Below, in pieces: positions 52,487-64,000 of a stretch of 64,000 bases of DNA. Position 1 is the stretch's first letter. The number at the start of each line of letters is the position of its first letter. The translations under genes were made by a program, and so were the position numbers. The notes beneath the pieces are model-generated. The model worked only from the letters and a program-made list of their open reading frames with translations. It was not told the origin of the DNA and ran no database searches. The DNA is from Acanthacorydalis orientalis (Eukaryota; Arthropoda; Insecta; Megaloptera; Corydalidae), in assembly GCA_034766995.1 (NCBI GenBank), contig CM068315.1, positions 45,262,662 through 45,326,661 on the forward strand, given 5' to 3'.

Positions 52487-53850
52487 GTATAATTACAATT
52501 ATAAACAACTGTATAATAATTATGTTCTACAAAGTTGCGTGTATTATTTAAATTCGTGTAAATTTTAAATAAGATATTTTAATTATAAGTTAAATTTTTA
52601 ATTGGACATTAAACCATAAAGTAAATAGATTTTAATTAAATTATAATCTTTATTTATTCTACCTGTAAAAATAAGATAATGTGTTAGATAAAGTTCGTAT
52701 GTTTCTCTGTTAATTAATAAAATCTATACTTAATAAGTTATTAAGCGCAGGTTTTCACAATAATGTTTTTATTTATAATGGTACCTATTTATGAAGACAT
52801 TTGATCAAATATTTTTTTCTATATTTATTAATTAATATTGAGTGTGTATCGTCTAACTGTACGATAACACGTGTTGAACATACAAAGAATACAAATTAAT
52901 AATTGAAATCATGATTCATATTGAAGATAATATACATGTATTAATATGATGTAATATTAATTTAAACTCAAGTAGTATTAATTCACTCGTTTAATTTCTT
53001 CAATAGAAAAATAGTACTTGAAAACAAATAATTTTTGGATGAGCCATTAATCAGATTTCTGAATAATCAATAAATATGTCAGTTTAATTTCAATTTTTGC
53101 CCTTTTTTGGTCTGAAGTCTGTTGAATAATTTAATTTGAAAATGTGGTTGGATGCAGCAAGTTTTATAAAAATCAGTATAAAAACATATTAAGTTGATCT
53201 TAAAATTGGTGTAACTTGTGATTGTTATTAAGGAAGTTATGATATAATATTGTATTAGTGAGTAGTTAAAATCTTGATTTAACTAGGAAGTTTTAACAGT
53301 CTTTATTATTCTATGTGAATAGTTGTAGGTCGAATTTCAACGACTGGTTTCAACTTTCGTAATTTTCAGACAGATCTTATACAGTTTGAAGGTCTAACTA
53401 AAGATGAAAGTTAAAACCAATCGTAGAAGAAACGAATTCGTATATAACCTACAGGAATCATAAAGAACAATGTATACAACAGGTGCATAGGAAAACTATA
53501 AATATTAAATTATTTATGTGTAATTGGAAAATTCTTCTTAATTATTCAATGATTCCTTCGTGGAGTATATACCATCTTTCGTTAAAGTTTATTGATGTTT
53601 TTGGACCAAAAATTACACCGTTTTTTTACTATGTTTGCAGTTGAAAAAATAATTTAAACTTAAAAAACATATTTTAACAATTTTGAAAATTCTTTCGATC
53701 TAAGCTACAGTTGATCTCAGTTCTTGCAACACACAATTATTACAATTTCTCAATTTTGATAAAAGTAATTTTTACATTGTTGATTTAGTAGTTCTATCAA
53801 ATTTGAAAAAATATATTTGCAGATATAATTTATGTTTAACTTTCAGATAA
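51490..53850. other. Intronic AT-rich sequence, nothing recognised
   Basis: No coding frame or structured repeat apart from the TA tract at 52449. Confidence 0.5.
52449..52484. repeat. TA microsatellite
   Basis: About 36 bp of (AT)n. Confidence 0.9.
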
Positions 53851-53859
53851 TTGATTTTT

Positions 53860-54075
53860 TTTATGGCTGAGCTTATGCACATTTCGATGGCGATGCTCTC
53901 TCATACTCAACGAATCAAAGTACAAGAAAGTTTATTACAGTTTCCTATAAATTTTTTGCGCCTTATTATTCTGAGGATGGTGAAATTTCCATTGAACTGC
54001 GTTTTAGTAATAATCAGTTATTGACTATTGTTGATCTGAATTTTTGTGCGGTTTGTACGACGAATGGTTTTAAAA
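53860..54075. repeat. Hairpin MITE family, copy 13
   Basis: GCTTATGCACATTTCGATGG then CGATGCTCTCTCATACTCA form one loop half. ATTCTGAGGATGGTGAAATT, TAATAATCAGTTATTGACTA and TGCGGTTTGTACGACGAATG form the other. Confidence 0.65.
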
Positions 54076-54124
54076 TTATAATTGTATATTTTTATATTTT
54101 TATAATCGCGTTAATGTGTTTCTC

Positions 54125-54195
54125 ACACATCAGAAAACGATATACTTGCTGAAACTAGTTGTGGAGAACATACATTCAGATTATCGAAAAATTTG
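54125..54195 (+). mobile_element. Solo Penelope-like 3' terminus fragment
   Basis: The sequence TACTTGCTGAAACTAGTTGT followed by GGAGAACATACATTCAGATT is similar to the terminal segments at 19.6 and 61.06 kb. It is a short remnant with no flanking coding sequence. Confidence 0.45.
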
Positions 54196-55104
54196 TTAGT
54201 TAAAGTGAATTTTGACACAGTACCAGAACTATATTATTATCTGTAAATTATTATTCTCTAGTTTTTATTAAAATTTCATAATTATAAATTATTGAGCCGT
54301 CTGATTGTTTAGAATGGGATTATTTGTGTAGTGATTCCGATGATAAATTGATCTATTTATCAAATATGGGTATATGTATGTTTAATTTGAGTTAAACAAA
54401 TAGAAATAAATTCTTTCTTTGAATAGAAGGAATGATAATTATTGTAATATTATATAATTCGGTGCCCATTTCTTTTTAATTATACTTTGTATTGTAGTTT
54501 TAGGATACAAGGCCGCGTGCTGTATTTCTTAAACTAACTGAATACAGAAACGAGTAGTGATATGTATTTTATTATAGATAAGTACCGATTTAGGCCACAG
54601 ATTAAAAGTATAAAGATTTATTTAAACATGTAGTATATAATAAATTGTATATATTGAAAACTAAAAAAAAAACTTTTTAAGAAATTCATATTTGCTTCAA
54701 TCTGATTTTAGTAATAACACATTGTGCTTGTTATCAAAGTTTTGGATAAAGGGTTAAGAGACTTTGACACAACTAAATTACACTTTATAAGTAAACATCG
54801 AAACATGTTTAACTTTATAAGTAAAATAAATTCTTTGGACGAACACAAGGTGCTATAAATAGCAGCCAAATTCTCATTTGCATTTTACTGCAGGTAAATT
54901 AACTGACAGCACGCTAAGTTTGCATTTAGGACAACCTACTGTTTCGTTCGTTCGTTTTTCTAAAGATAACAATGTTGTTAAGTACAAAATTAATTTAGAA
55001 AGTTCAGTATTTAATGTAGAAAATAACAGAATGTGGTGCACTGAAAAATGCACCACTAATCAATATTACTGTTAAATGTTTATTTTAATTTATATATACT
55101 CACA

Positions 55105-55425
55105 ATATATAGTACTGGCACTGCAGTCAAATTCAGTTTGAGTATTTATTCACCCACCTCACAAGCCATAAAAATTATTTTAAAAAAATATTCAATAATT
55201 AATTAATTATCAATTTTGCTTATTGATTATGCGCATTTTGATAGCAATACAGAGATTTTCAAAATTTTCTTGGTTCTCTGAAATCAAAATTCAGATAAGC
55301 AGTAATTAAAAATAATCAATAATCAATGATTAAACATTTTTGATCAGAATTACTTTCTAATTTGCGGCTATTAGTGAATGAAAAAAATATTCATGAAAAT
55401 GATTGGTTGTATTTTAATTGTCGAA
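55105..55425. repeat. Hairpin MITE family, copy 14
   Basis: CACCTCACAAGCCATAAAAA, AATATTCAATAATTAATTAA and GATTATGCGCATTTTGATAG are followed by the inverse half: AATCAATGATTAAACATTTT, TGATCAGAATTAC and AATATTCATGAAAATGATTG. Confidence 0.65.
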
Positions 55426-56229
55426 AATGATTTGTGATAGATATAATAACAAATAGCTCAATGTTGATTAGTTTCCTCATTTTTTTAATTATCACAACCA
55501 ATTATAATTTCGATTCACAGGTAACCCAAATGTGAAATGAAAAATTAAATCTAAAAACTTTTGTAATTAAAATTTTATTTTTGAAGTTTATGTTACAAAA
55601 CTTCATAATTTTCATTTTTTAAATAAATTAAATGAATGGAAAGTGATACAGATTTTTTTAGTGGTTATTAATTTTTTTCTGTTGAAATGCTCTCAAAACT
55701 ACCAGCAGTCACGGATTTCTCTTAATTCATTTGGACAAAATTTAGGGGAGGGAGGGGCAGCATTTGATTGGCGGGCCAAGGGCGACACCTAGTGTAAATC
55801 CGATCTTGATTGTAGTTTAATATTATATTTTATTATTCTTTTACATACTACGTTTCTTCTTCTGTACAACTTTTAATCAGTTTAAAGCTTAAATAAAAAT
55901 ATATATAAAAAAATGATATCAAGTTATATATCTTCTACATCCATTAACTCTGTTTTAATGCAGTTTTTATATAATAACGATTTCAATCACAGAAGAGTAC
56001 ATCAAGCACATATACACATACACTTCACTGGTAATTTATCAATATCAGTAAATAGTTTGTATTCTGTTATCAGATACGATGTAATAGTATGTAATATACA
56101 TAACATATATGCGTTGACACACCTTTACATTAGTACCATATAAAATATAGATTCTATTACGGGGTTGCTATTTTTAGTGATGTCCTCATTTCGTTAAAGG
56201 TATTGTGTTTCGTTATATCATATCATATT

Positions 56230-56230
56230 T

Positions 56231-56302
<72 letters not shown>

Positions 56303-56312
56303 TACATATGTA
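56230..56312. repeat. TA microsatellite
   Basis: About 80 bp (TA)n with two ACATATA interruptions. Confidence 0.95.
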
Positions 56313-56694
56313 TATAATTAAAAAGTACTACTATATATAAATAACAATTGAATAATTTATATGGCATTCATTTCCTTTTAAATTTATTTTAAATTCGAAA
56401 ATAGAACGATTAGAATCAGTTTATTAATGTACCGAATATTTTTAATATTTTGACTTTTTATCCCCCGATACGTCCTCAGTATATTGCTCTAAAATAGAAT
56501 TTTGACGATACAGTTTGTATTTTTTGATTAAATCAAACAGAACTGTAATAACTGTTTTTGTTTTTAATTCGGAGAAATTTTTTGTGTATTGAACGATACC
56601 TTGAATCGTGTAAAGTTATTTTGTATCGAAATTTCTATCTTTCTACAACCTTATAAAAATTTTTTTGTTGTATGATGCAACATGTATTTAATTT

Positions 56695-56870
56695 ATGTAC
56701 TTTGACGCTTTGAACATATGGCATCGCTATCTGAATGCACATAAGCAACGATCAAAAATGACCAATAATCATTTATTTAACATTTTTGTTTAGAAAATTT
56801 ATTTGTGGTTTGTGAAATGAAGAAAGAATTTATTTGTGAAAATTGCACTAGTTTTCAGCGATACAATTTA
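56695..56870. repeat. Hairpin MITE family, copy 15
   Basis: GCATCGCTATCTGAATGCAC, ATAAGCAACGATCAAAAATG, CAATAATCATTTATTTAACA, TTTGTGGTTTGTGAAATGAA and TTATTTGTGAAAATTGCACT are one and a half arms, only about 320 bp upstream of the TPPP coding exon. Confidence 0.6.
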
Positions 56871-57080
56871 TACCAAGCATTAAATTTGTGCTACTGAATG
56901 ACTTATTATAGAATTTAAAAGGTCTAATTTTTTGATATCTGTAACAACTATTATTGTTTTACAGAACCTCGTTACGGTCCTGATTAATACGCAATATTTA
57001 AAATTTCAATAATTTTTAGGTATATCGGAATTTCTAAATTTAAAATTAATTATATTTCCAAATTTAGGATGTAAATAATA

Positions 57081-57084
<4 letters not shown>

Positions 57085-57150
<66 letters not shown>
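57085..57150. repeat. TA microsatellite next to the TPPP acceptor
   Basis: Pure (TA)n ending about 40 bp before the TPPP acceptor; length variation here could affect branch-point spacing. Confidence 0.95.
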
Positions 57151-57154
<4 letters not shown>

Positions 57155-57195
57155 TGTTATTTGAAATATTGATTTAATTTTTTTTTTCAGTTTCA

Positions 57196-57642
57196 ATGTC
57201 TGAAAACGGCGACGTCACTAACAATCAATCTCCACCATGTGAAAAACTAGCGAATCTAAAAATCGAAAATGGAGGTAATGGAATCTCACCTGGTTCTTCA
57301 CCTGCTCCTGGAGATGGATCGAATTCTCCAAACTGTGGCTCAGGAGTATCGTTTAGAGAACAATTTAAAGCATTCAGTAAGTTCGGTGATACGAAATCTG
57401 ACGGAAAGCATATAACTTTATCGCAGAGTGACAAATGGATGAAACAGGCTAAAGTGATTGACGGAAAAAAAATCACGACAACGGATACTGGTATCTACTT
57501 TAAGAAGTTGAAGATTCAGAAAGTGTCGATTGAGGATTATAAAAAGTTTCTCGATGATTTAGCGAAGAATAAGAAGGTCGAAGTTGATGAAATTAAGAAT
57601 AAACTCACGCATTGCGGTGCTCCTGGTTTTCATGGCCTTGGG
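57196..57642 (+). CDS. TPPP (ringer orthologue): TPPP (p25-alpha) coding exon 1
   Basis: This exon encodes residues 1-149 of a tubulin polymerization-promoting protein, a cytosolic microtubule-binding and bundling factor. Residues 1 to about 50 are a Ser/Pro/Gly/Asn-rich disordered tail. The p25-alpha core follows: [19 protein letters not shown] (about 53-71), [53 protein letters not shown], and a C-terminal [10 protein letters not shown]. The ATG lies five bases after a strong acceptor (TTTTTTTTCAG at 57190) and is the first ATG in the exon. The exon closes in phase 0 after Gly149 at GGG|GTAGGA; reading through adds a short intron-encoded tail ending at 57687, which is not used. Unlike the two minus-strand paralogues, it has no intron after the FKKLK position. 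Confidence 0.97.
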
Positions 57643-57771
57643 GTAGGATTTTTATTTGTATTCAAAACTTCAGTTTATAAAAATTGAATAAATTCAAACG
57701 AAACGATATTTATTCTATTAAAACGTTTAATTTTTAAACTTTTCGGAATCTATTGTTTTTGCTTTTTTTAG
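57643..57771 (+). other. TPPP intron between the coding exons (129 bp)
   Basis: A phase-0 intron with donor GTAGGA and acceptor GCTTTTTTTAG. It is AT-rich with a clear pyrimidine tract. Removal joins [10 protein letters not shown] to [11 protein letters not shown] without disturbing the frame. Confidence 0.9.
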
Positions 57772-57954
57772 GTTTCCAAAGCGACAACAACTGTAGAACG
57801 ATTGACCGATGTGACCAAATACACTGGCTCTCATAAACAACGATTCGATGAATCAGGAAAGGGTAAAGGAATATCTGGCCGTAAGGATATCGCAGATTCA
57901 TCAGGATATGTTAGCGGTTATCAGAATAGGAACTCGTACGATAAAACACATTAG
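57772..57954 (+). CDS. TPPP (ringer orthologue): TPPP (p25-alpha) coding exon 2
   Basis: This exon encodes the last 60 residues and the TAG stop at 57952-57954. It carries the most conserved C-terminal part of long-type TPPPs: [19 protein letters not shown], then [11 protein letters not shown] with the family's GxGxGxxGR motif, then [10 protein letters not shown] and the terminal SYDKTH. Together with exon 1 the protein is 209 residues, normal for insect TPPP. The frame starts directly after the acceptor at 57771 in phase 0. No damage is seen, so this is a working gene. Confidence 0.96.
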   Translation, partial: VSKATTTVERLTDVTKYTGSHKQRFDESGKGKGISGRKDIADSSGYVSGYQNRNSYDKTH

Positions 57955-58455
57955 TTTTTCTAGTCAGTTTAAGAGGAATAACATGAAATTTTATTTTTAT
58001 AAATCAACCAGCAAAACTATTAAATGCTAGTTTACTATTAAATTTGTAGTCATTGTACATTAATTATAGATCAGGTCTTCATTTTTGTTAGATTGTTATT
58101 TTATTTCAGTTAATGTATTATGAGTCGCTTTGTTTTGCTTAGAATTTGAGAAAAATAATACTGTTTTTTACACAAAGATCCAAATGGAAATCTTTTATCA
58201 GCACATAAAATCATTTTTCATGTTTGTTAATGGGAACTGATTAATTAAGTTTTGTTGTTTCTAATTAGTTTATAATATTACTAACTGATAATATTTTTAA
58301 TATTTTATTCAATATTAGAGTAATATTGACTTTAATTACTTTTTTTAAAATCTATTTTAATGAAGTATATTTCATTGAGCTTTCCATAATTAATTATATT
58401 TTTAAAACACTAATATAGGTATACTTTTTTATGTCAATTTAAATTATATTATTAC

Positions 58456-58523
<68 letters not shown>

Positions 58524-58560
58524 CAAAAATTTTAATAAAGGGAGTTTAGTTTTATTCTTC
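57955..58560 (+). other. TPPP 3' UTR with candidate polyadenylation signal
   Basis: AT-rich sequence after the stop without coding potential. The first canonical AATAAA I find is at 58534-58539, just after a TA tract at 58457-58520; others follow near 58.69 kb. The transcript end is therefore uncertain. Confidence 0.4.
58457..58520. repeat. TA microsatellite in the TPPP 3' region
   Basis: Pure (TA)n just before the AATAAA at 58534. Confidence 0.95.
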
Positions 58561-58904
58561 TATAAATAATATTTTTTTTAAAAAAAAAAACAGTTTCTTT
58601 ATTAAAACTATGTTTGTGTTTATAATTAAACTAAATTCAGTTTTATGAATCAACTGTAGCGAATAGATATTTTTGAAAAACATGTTATTGCAAAATAAAT
58701 ATTTTTCCCTAGACACAAGTAACAATTTTTAACAAAAAGTAGTGTATTTTTTCAAAATGACATCAGCCTTATTTATTATAGAAACCATGCTCGATATTAT
58801 GAATTATAAAACAAAAAGAAAACAATTTTATCTATCTGTATGTGTTGTTGACAGAGATGGAGATTTATTTAAGAAATTTGCAGAGTGAAATTTGATTGAT
58901 TTAT

Positions 58905-59100
58905 TATACAGTAGTGGGGCCAAAAAGTACAAACCGTCATACAAATACCTAAAGGAAAAATCGTTCAAAAAATTTATATTTAAATAATAAATAAGTTCAG
59001 AAAAACCGTGTTCAATGTTTTTCATCAAAAGTGATCTACTTTTTTTCAAATAAAAGTATGAACTAAGATACGTCCAAAAATTGTTTTCATGATTATTACA
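58905..59100. mobile_element. Possible Tc1-like terminal remnant
   Basis: TACAGTAGTGGGGCCAAAAA is followed by GTACAAACC, which resembles the CAGTG..GGCCAAAA start of Tc1-type elements next to a TA. The other end is not identifiable. Weak call. Confidence 0.25.
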
Positions 59101-59959
59101 AACACTGTTTCAGGTAATGTCAATGTCTATTAATCAAAATATATAATAAATTACTTTTCAGAAATTTATAACGAATCAGCAAATAAATAAAATATTGTAT
59201 ATACTGCTTTTAAATTTATGCTTCCAGCTTGTAAAGTTGCTTCATACTTTCATATTTGTACGTAATTTGTAAAAAAACTTACATATTAATTTTGAAAAAT
59301 ACTTTCTTATTTATTAAACAATATTGAAATAATCAGAAAAGTTCGATTTTTGCAAATACTCTTGTTTTTTAAAAAGTTTCTTTCTTATTCTGGGTAATAA
59401 TGGTGGGTCACAATGATCCAGGCGCCTAGATTTACTTCAGCTGCCTTTGAACATTTCTAAACATCTCTGTTAAGGTTAAATTCAACGGTAACCTTGAAAA
59501 AATGTCCTATGTTTAAATAATATTTTAACTAATTATACTTAAAATATTTTTTTTTAAAAAATACCGATAATCAAAAAGATGTGATACAAAGTATCCATCA
59601 GAAGGTTTAATTTTTTATGTATTTAACCTAAATATGAACTACATTTTGATTTTAGACAATTATCAACCCAAATACATAGTATTTTTATAAAATTGATTTA
59701 TTTTAATTCCAATTTAAGAAAATTAAAATAAGAATAAGAAAATTAAGAATACCTATGTCAATAGTGACATATTTATAAATATATAAACTTAGCAAAATAT
59801 GCACAAAAACTTTTTCTCTTTTTTTAATATATTGTATTTTTCTTGTATACATAAATAATCAGGGTTTTTGGCGTACAAATAATCAAATAAATAAGATTTT
59901 AAATAGCTCTTGCACATGCTTACAGATGTAAAATAATAATTATAAATGTAATATTGTAT

Positions 59960-60600
59960 ACCAGTCATCCCGTTAGTTGTCCTGGAGGTCTTCCTGTGGG
60001 ATCATTTGTAAGTCTATTCGCCGCGACCGATTTCGGCATGTGTGTAATCTTCATGTGGATTTTGAAAACTAAATTTATTTAAGGTTACATTTTATTTTAT
60101 TAATATCAGGTGACGTGGTTTCTATTTTATAGTTTTGAAACATAAAATAAAGATGTATTGGTGTTTATTCGTTCGTTAATATATTATATTTATTTTTAGA
60201 CATTTGTAGATTTTCGAAAATATTGGATTTTACACCTTTGTTTTGTATTTTTATTATTTACATTGTATTATCTATGTCAATGTTGTTTCTTTTCTAGGAC
60301 GTGATTAGCAAATATTGAATCGGTTTGGTAATTTTTGATGCAGTTAATATCTTTATACCTGCATTTAAATCATCTGTTTGTTTGCCGTTTGTATTCTTTA
60401 TTGCATGTATTAACTTTTAATTTATATGCTCGGTTTAAATTCTAAAAGATAATGTTTTTGATTTGGGGTTTAAGATGGTTTTTAACGTTGTTTTTTGTCC
60501 TAAAAGCTAATTTTATGACCTATTTTGAAAAAAGTTTAGTTATTTTCTATATGTACTTTGGCTATTTAGTGTTTTTGTCGATTTTATTTTGTTTATTTTA
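59960..60600 (-). mobile_element. Truncated Penelope-like element, minus copy
   Basis: On the minus strand weak frames give the linker that follows the reverse transcriptase (KNNVKNHLKPQIKNI-like, about 60460-60510). A GIY-YIG-type block follows (TCNKEYKRQTDDL... near 60350-60400, frameshifted). The element then ends in a terminal segment (about 59960-60060) containing TGAAGATTACACACATGCCG and GAAATCGGTCGCGG. This order matches the 3' part of Penelope-like retroelements, whose endonuclease is GIY-YIG. The RT core is missing. It lies head-to-head with the plus-strand copy at 60680-61140. Confidence 0.7.
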
Positions 60601-60679
60601 TTAGATCTTTTTTCTTTATATCGTTTTAAAGTTCATTAAGTTTGGATTGAATCTATTATTTAGTGTTATTATTATAAAT

Positions 60680-61140
60680 TTTAAAACAAAAAAACGTTAA
60701 AAACATCTTAAACCTCATATCGAAAACATTAATTTTTATAATTTAAATTGAAATGTAACTCATGCAATAAAGAATATATCGACCAAACAGACAGATTATT
60801 TAAAGACAGGTATAATGAAGATATTAACTGCATTAAATATAATCAAATATTTGCTCAACACATACTAGAAATGGGACATATAAAATTAAATATTCTCGAA
60901 AGTCTATAAAAATGAACATAATTATTAAGTGAACAAATAAGTACCAACAGTGACACGTTTTCTATACTGAAAAAATATAAAATATTAATTACGCCCCATA
61001 ATATGAATACAAATAGAGCATAACCTAAAATAAATTTAATCTTCAAAATCTATCTGAAGATGGCACACGTTCCGAAACCGGTCATGGAGAATAGACTTAC
61101 AGCTGACCCTATAGAAAGAACTCCAGGCCGATTTAAAATA
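60680..61140 (+). mobile_element. Truncated Penelope-like element, plus copy with GIY-YIG remnant
   Basis: An open stretch reads LKCNSCNKEYIDQTDRLFKD then RYNEDINCIKYNQIFAQHIL and EMGH before a stop near 60906. This is the Cys-containing GIY-YIG endonuclease region typical of Penelope-like elements (CNKxYxxQTxRxFxxRxxE, AQHILxxGH). The catalytic first motif is altered. The 3' end (61050-61130) carries CTGAAGATGGCACACGTTCC then GAAACCGGTCATGG, a hammerhead-ribozyme-like arrangement also seen in the minus copy. It is 5'-truncated and not mobile. Confidence 0.75.
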
Positions 61141-61149
61141 AAAATCACG

Positions 61150-63180
61150 GCAGTTAAAATCATTTTTGTATAGTTAATAAGAAAATGCAATATGTAATAT
61201 TTATAATACAGAACTATTTAGATTTAAAATTAATATTAAAGAGAGGAATCAAAATATATATAGAATGTTAAAAAATAAATGTTTTTATGAAATCATGTTC
61301 AAGAAAAAATAAAACATAAAAAATGTAAAATATTATGTTTGATCTTCTTCCTTAAACAGTAAGGGTAAATATTATTTTTATTTTGAGATTTATAGAAATA
61401 CACGATAATGAAGTCAATAATTATATTTGTCTTCAGTGACAATAAATAATTAAATAAATATTCAGATTTTACTATTTACAAAACTAAAATAATGATTGTT
61501 TTTACATGTGTCGTGGAAAATAAATTTCATAAAAATAATAATATAGAAAGCAATATTGCAAAAGATGTTCAACAATCAATGGTTCTGAAATTCAATCATC
61601 ATGTTGTAAAATTAAAATACTTCTTATATTTTTCAATACTACATAGAATATACGTAAAAATTGAAAATAAAGTTTAAAATAATTCATTAAAAAGTCTTTA
61701 GTAGTACGTTAGTACAAAAAAGCAAACTAAAATTTTGAATTATTAGTGTTGAGAAATCTCCATCTCTGATATTTAGCTTTATAGAATAGTTTACCAATCA
61801 TCGAAATTTTATTTGGTTTATGTTTATTTTTAATATTTTACAAACAAATAACTTCTTACGATACTATTTTTTTTTAATATTAACATATATAAACTCCTAA
61901 TAATTATACAGGAAGTATTATTGGGTTTTATGAACGAATTTAAAGATAAATAATAAAAATATATTTGACATACAATTTTATTTGGAAATAAACGATTTAA
62001 CTTACGAAAAACTTTATTTTCCAGTAAGAAATATATTATTAAATATTTGTTTAAAAAAATTATATAGTTTTATGATGATATTATTTGTGATAATAGTTTA
62101 AATAAAATCTAGAAAGTTGATATCAATACTGTAATTTTATTTCTAGAGTATTTCAGCAATAAAATAATATATGTTAACGTTAATAAATATAATAAAGATA
62201 TTTTTAATCTATATTTTATTATTATCGGTGATTGGTATGTATTTTATACACATATTTTAATGTTTTGTAATATTTTAATCAATGTAAATTATAATAAAAA
62301 TATAATTATACATTTATTATCCGAATAAGTGAGTTTTATTAATCTAAATACAAATGTCAATATGTTTAAGATTTTTCCTAGTTAATTTTTTATCTTCTTT
62401 ATTTTACATAAATCAATTTCTTATGTCTTTCGATTGGCAATACCGAAATTTTAGAAAACAATTATAATTTTATACTTTTTTAATACTTTTCTTTAGATAT
62501 TTCTGTTTATTAACACCTTATTGTTTATGCTACCAATAAATGTATTTTTAAACTGAATATATATTATTTTTATTATATAAAGATAACCTAAAATATTTCA
62601 ATATAGGCACAGATAGTCAGAATTATATATTTGTTCCGTCTAAAATAAATTATTCTTAATGATAAATTATTTTATGCACATATACTGGTTTTATAACCAA
62701 TTTTTAAATTATTTTCCTTTGAAGTATGTAACATGTCTGAAGGTCTTGATATATTTATATATTTTCTAATGTATAGATATTTTGTACAAAACTGTTTGTA
62801 ATTATTTATTATTATTTCTAAACTACAGGTTATTTACAACTGAAAAAATGTATTATTTTTTTAAGTTCTTACCCTGACCCCAGAGATTATGCAAAAAATA
62901 CGAAAACAGTGGAAAAAGTAAAAAAATACATTATAAATTAATCGACTCAAAGCCGTTATTTTTTTTCGATAAGGGATTCGTCAGTTACTCAACAGTTGGA
63001 GCAAAGATACAAAATAATGGAGAATATTTTGAGGGTTGAAATGTATTCCATTTTTTTGTTAACACTCATTTTATAAAAAAGAAGAACCGTATTAATTTGT
63101 AAGTTTAATAATTACAGAAGTAATTAAAATGTAGAAAAAATCATGCTTTGGTCATGCGATTTATTTTTCACTGATTTTTA
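61150..63180. other. Intergenic AT-rich sequence, nothing recognised
   Basis: No protein family recognised. The 61-codon frame at 61492-61677 is not supported as a gene. Confidence 0.5.
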
Positions 63181-63191
63181 CAATGAGTTAT

Positions 63192-63202
63192 AATATATAT
63201 AT

Positions 63203-63280
<78 letters not shown>

Positions 63281-63299
63281 ATATATATATATATATATT
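63192..63299. repeat. TA/CATG microsatellite
   Basis: (TA)n with three regularly placed ACATGT interruptions; the open frame here is spurious. Confidence 0.95.
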
Positions 63300-64000
63300 T
63301 ACAGATATATCATTTACCGTTTCATCGGTGTTAATGTTCTAATAATTATTAAGATAACAGAGATTTAATACAGTAAATAATAACAACAGAGATATACAAT
63401 CTAAAAATAAATAATAGAGAAATATTTTAATATATGTTTTATTATAGCATATTCTCTCATATATTTAAATGATTATTAAATCAAGATAATTCGAATGATA
63501 TAATATTAAAACTAGTGAGGCAATGTATTTACTGAAATATAATCTATATATTTATATAACTTATAAAAGTATGTAAGTATCTTATAGCATAAAAAGAAAT
63601 GAAGATATCGCATGTAGTTTAGTATTATGTATAAAGATGAGCTCGGTTTCATTTATAATTTTCAGAATATTTGAATTGGATTGTGTATGAAAGAAAGATG
63701 AACTAGTGAATAATATGTAAAGAAAAATAGTTATATGTAGTGTGAGTGTTGTTTGTATTGCATATGTTAAGGTAGGAAATTTATTTTAGTAATTAATTAA
63801 AACGATTTCGTTTCTTTGTATACTTTTATTATTTATTAGTGTTGTAAATCAAAGAAAAACATTTTTTGTTCAAAAATATTCATTTTTGAACATTAATTTA
63901 TATGAAAGCCTTAGTTATGAATTAAAATATATGTATTTTATATAGAAATCGATTCAGTTTTGAAGAAAATTATTAAAAATAACACTTTTACTTCAAGAAA

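Noticed and set aside
55735..55800. GC-rich GGGGAGGGAGGGGCAGCATT stretch as a promoter or G-quadruplex
   Set aside because: Only three weak G-runs. It resembles a transposon terminal remnant; not enough evidence for a call.
55913..56143. 76-codon frame upstream of TPPP
   Set aside because: No family resemblance or splice context. Possible 5' exon considered, but there is no fitting donor.
57225..57476. 83-codon minus-strand frame over the TPPP exon
   Set aside because: Antisense shadow of a strongly supported coding exon; no family resemblance.

Overview
This is AT-rich animal nuclear DNA. It has spliceosomal introns, long TA microsatellites, decayed mariner and Penelope-like elements, hairpin MITEs, and no bacterial-style gene packing. 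The one complete protein gene and the mobile-element set fit an arthropod, most likely an insect. I cannot name the species.

Genes. All recognisable host coding sequence belongs to the TPPP/p25-alpha family (tubulin polymerization-promoting protein; 'ringer' in Drosophila). On the plus strand a long-type TPPP gene has two coding exons (57196-57642 and 57772-57954, 209 residues). A GC-richer, Inr-containing block at about 7.4 kb ends in a consensus splice donor (7661|7662). It looks like the noncoding first exon, which would make intron 1 about 49.5 kb. On the minus strand two p25-alpha first coding exons (942-1105 and 2999-3168) are intact and diverged from each other. Both end in the same splice phase, and their downstream exons must lie left of the window. 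The window therefore holds the junction of a divergent TPPP cluster.

The large structure. About 19.96-48.93 kb, inside the proposed first intron, is one continuous array of roughly 29 kb. It is built from a 150-186 bp monomer present in both orientations. Two kinds of inversion centre alternate strictly: 12 'B' centres and 11 'A' centres. The A centres carry 2-6 copies of an 18-bp, nearly self-complementary unit (GGCGGATATCATATCCGC type). That unit's polarity flips between the sixth and seventh A centre. Blocks of about 3.05 kb and 2.80 kb have been duplicated recently. The two terminal B units share old variants that the inner ones lack. If transcribed with the gene, the RNA would fold into a series of very long hairpins.

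Mobile elements. There are three independent mariner relics (about 4.1-4.7, 13.7-14.2 and 51.25-51.49 kb). A head-to-head pair of truncated Penelope-like elements lies at about 59.95-61.14 kb, with a GIY-YIG remnant and hammerhead-like termini; further Penelope-like end fragments occur at 19.4-19.65 and 54.1 kb. At least 15 copies of a 200-300 bp hairpin MITE flank the array and the genes. A separate TIR-bearing MITE is at 9.0-9.3 kb.

The rest is AT-rich intronic or intergenic sequence with TA, TATG and TAA microsatellites in which I see no coding potential.
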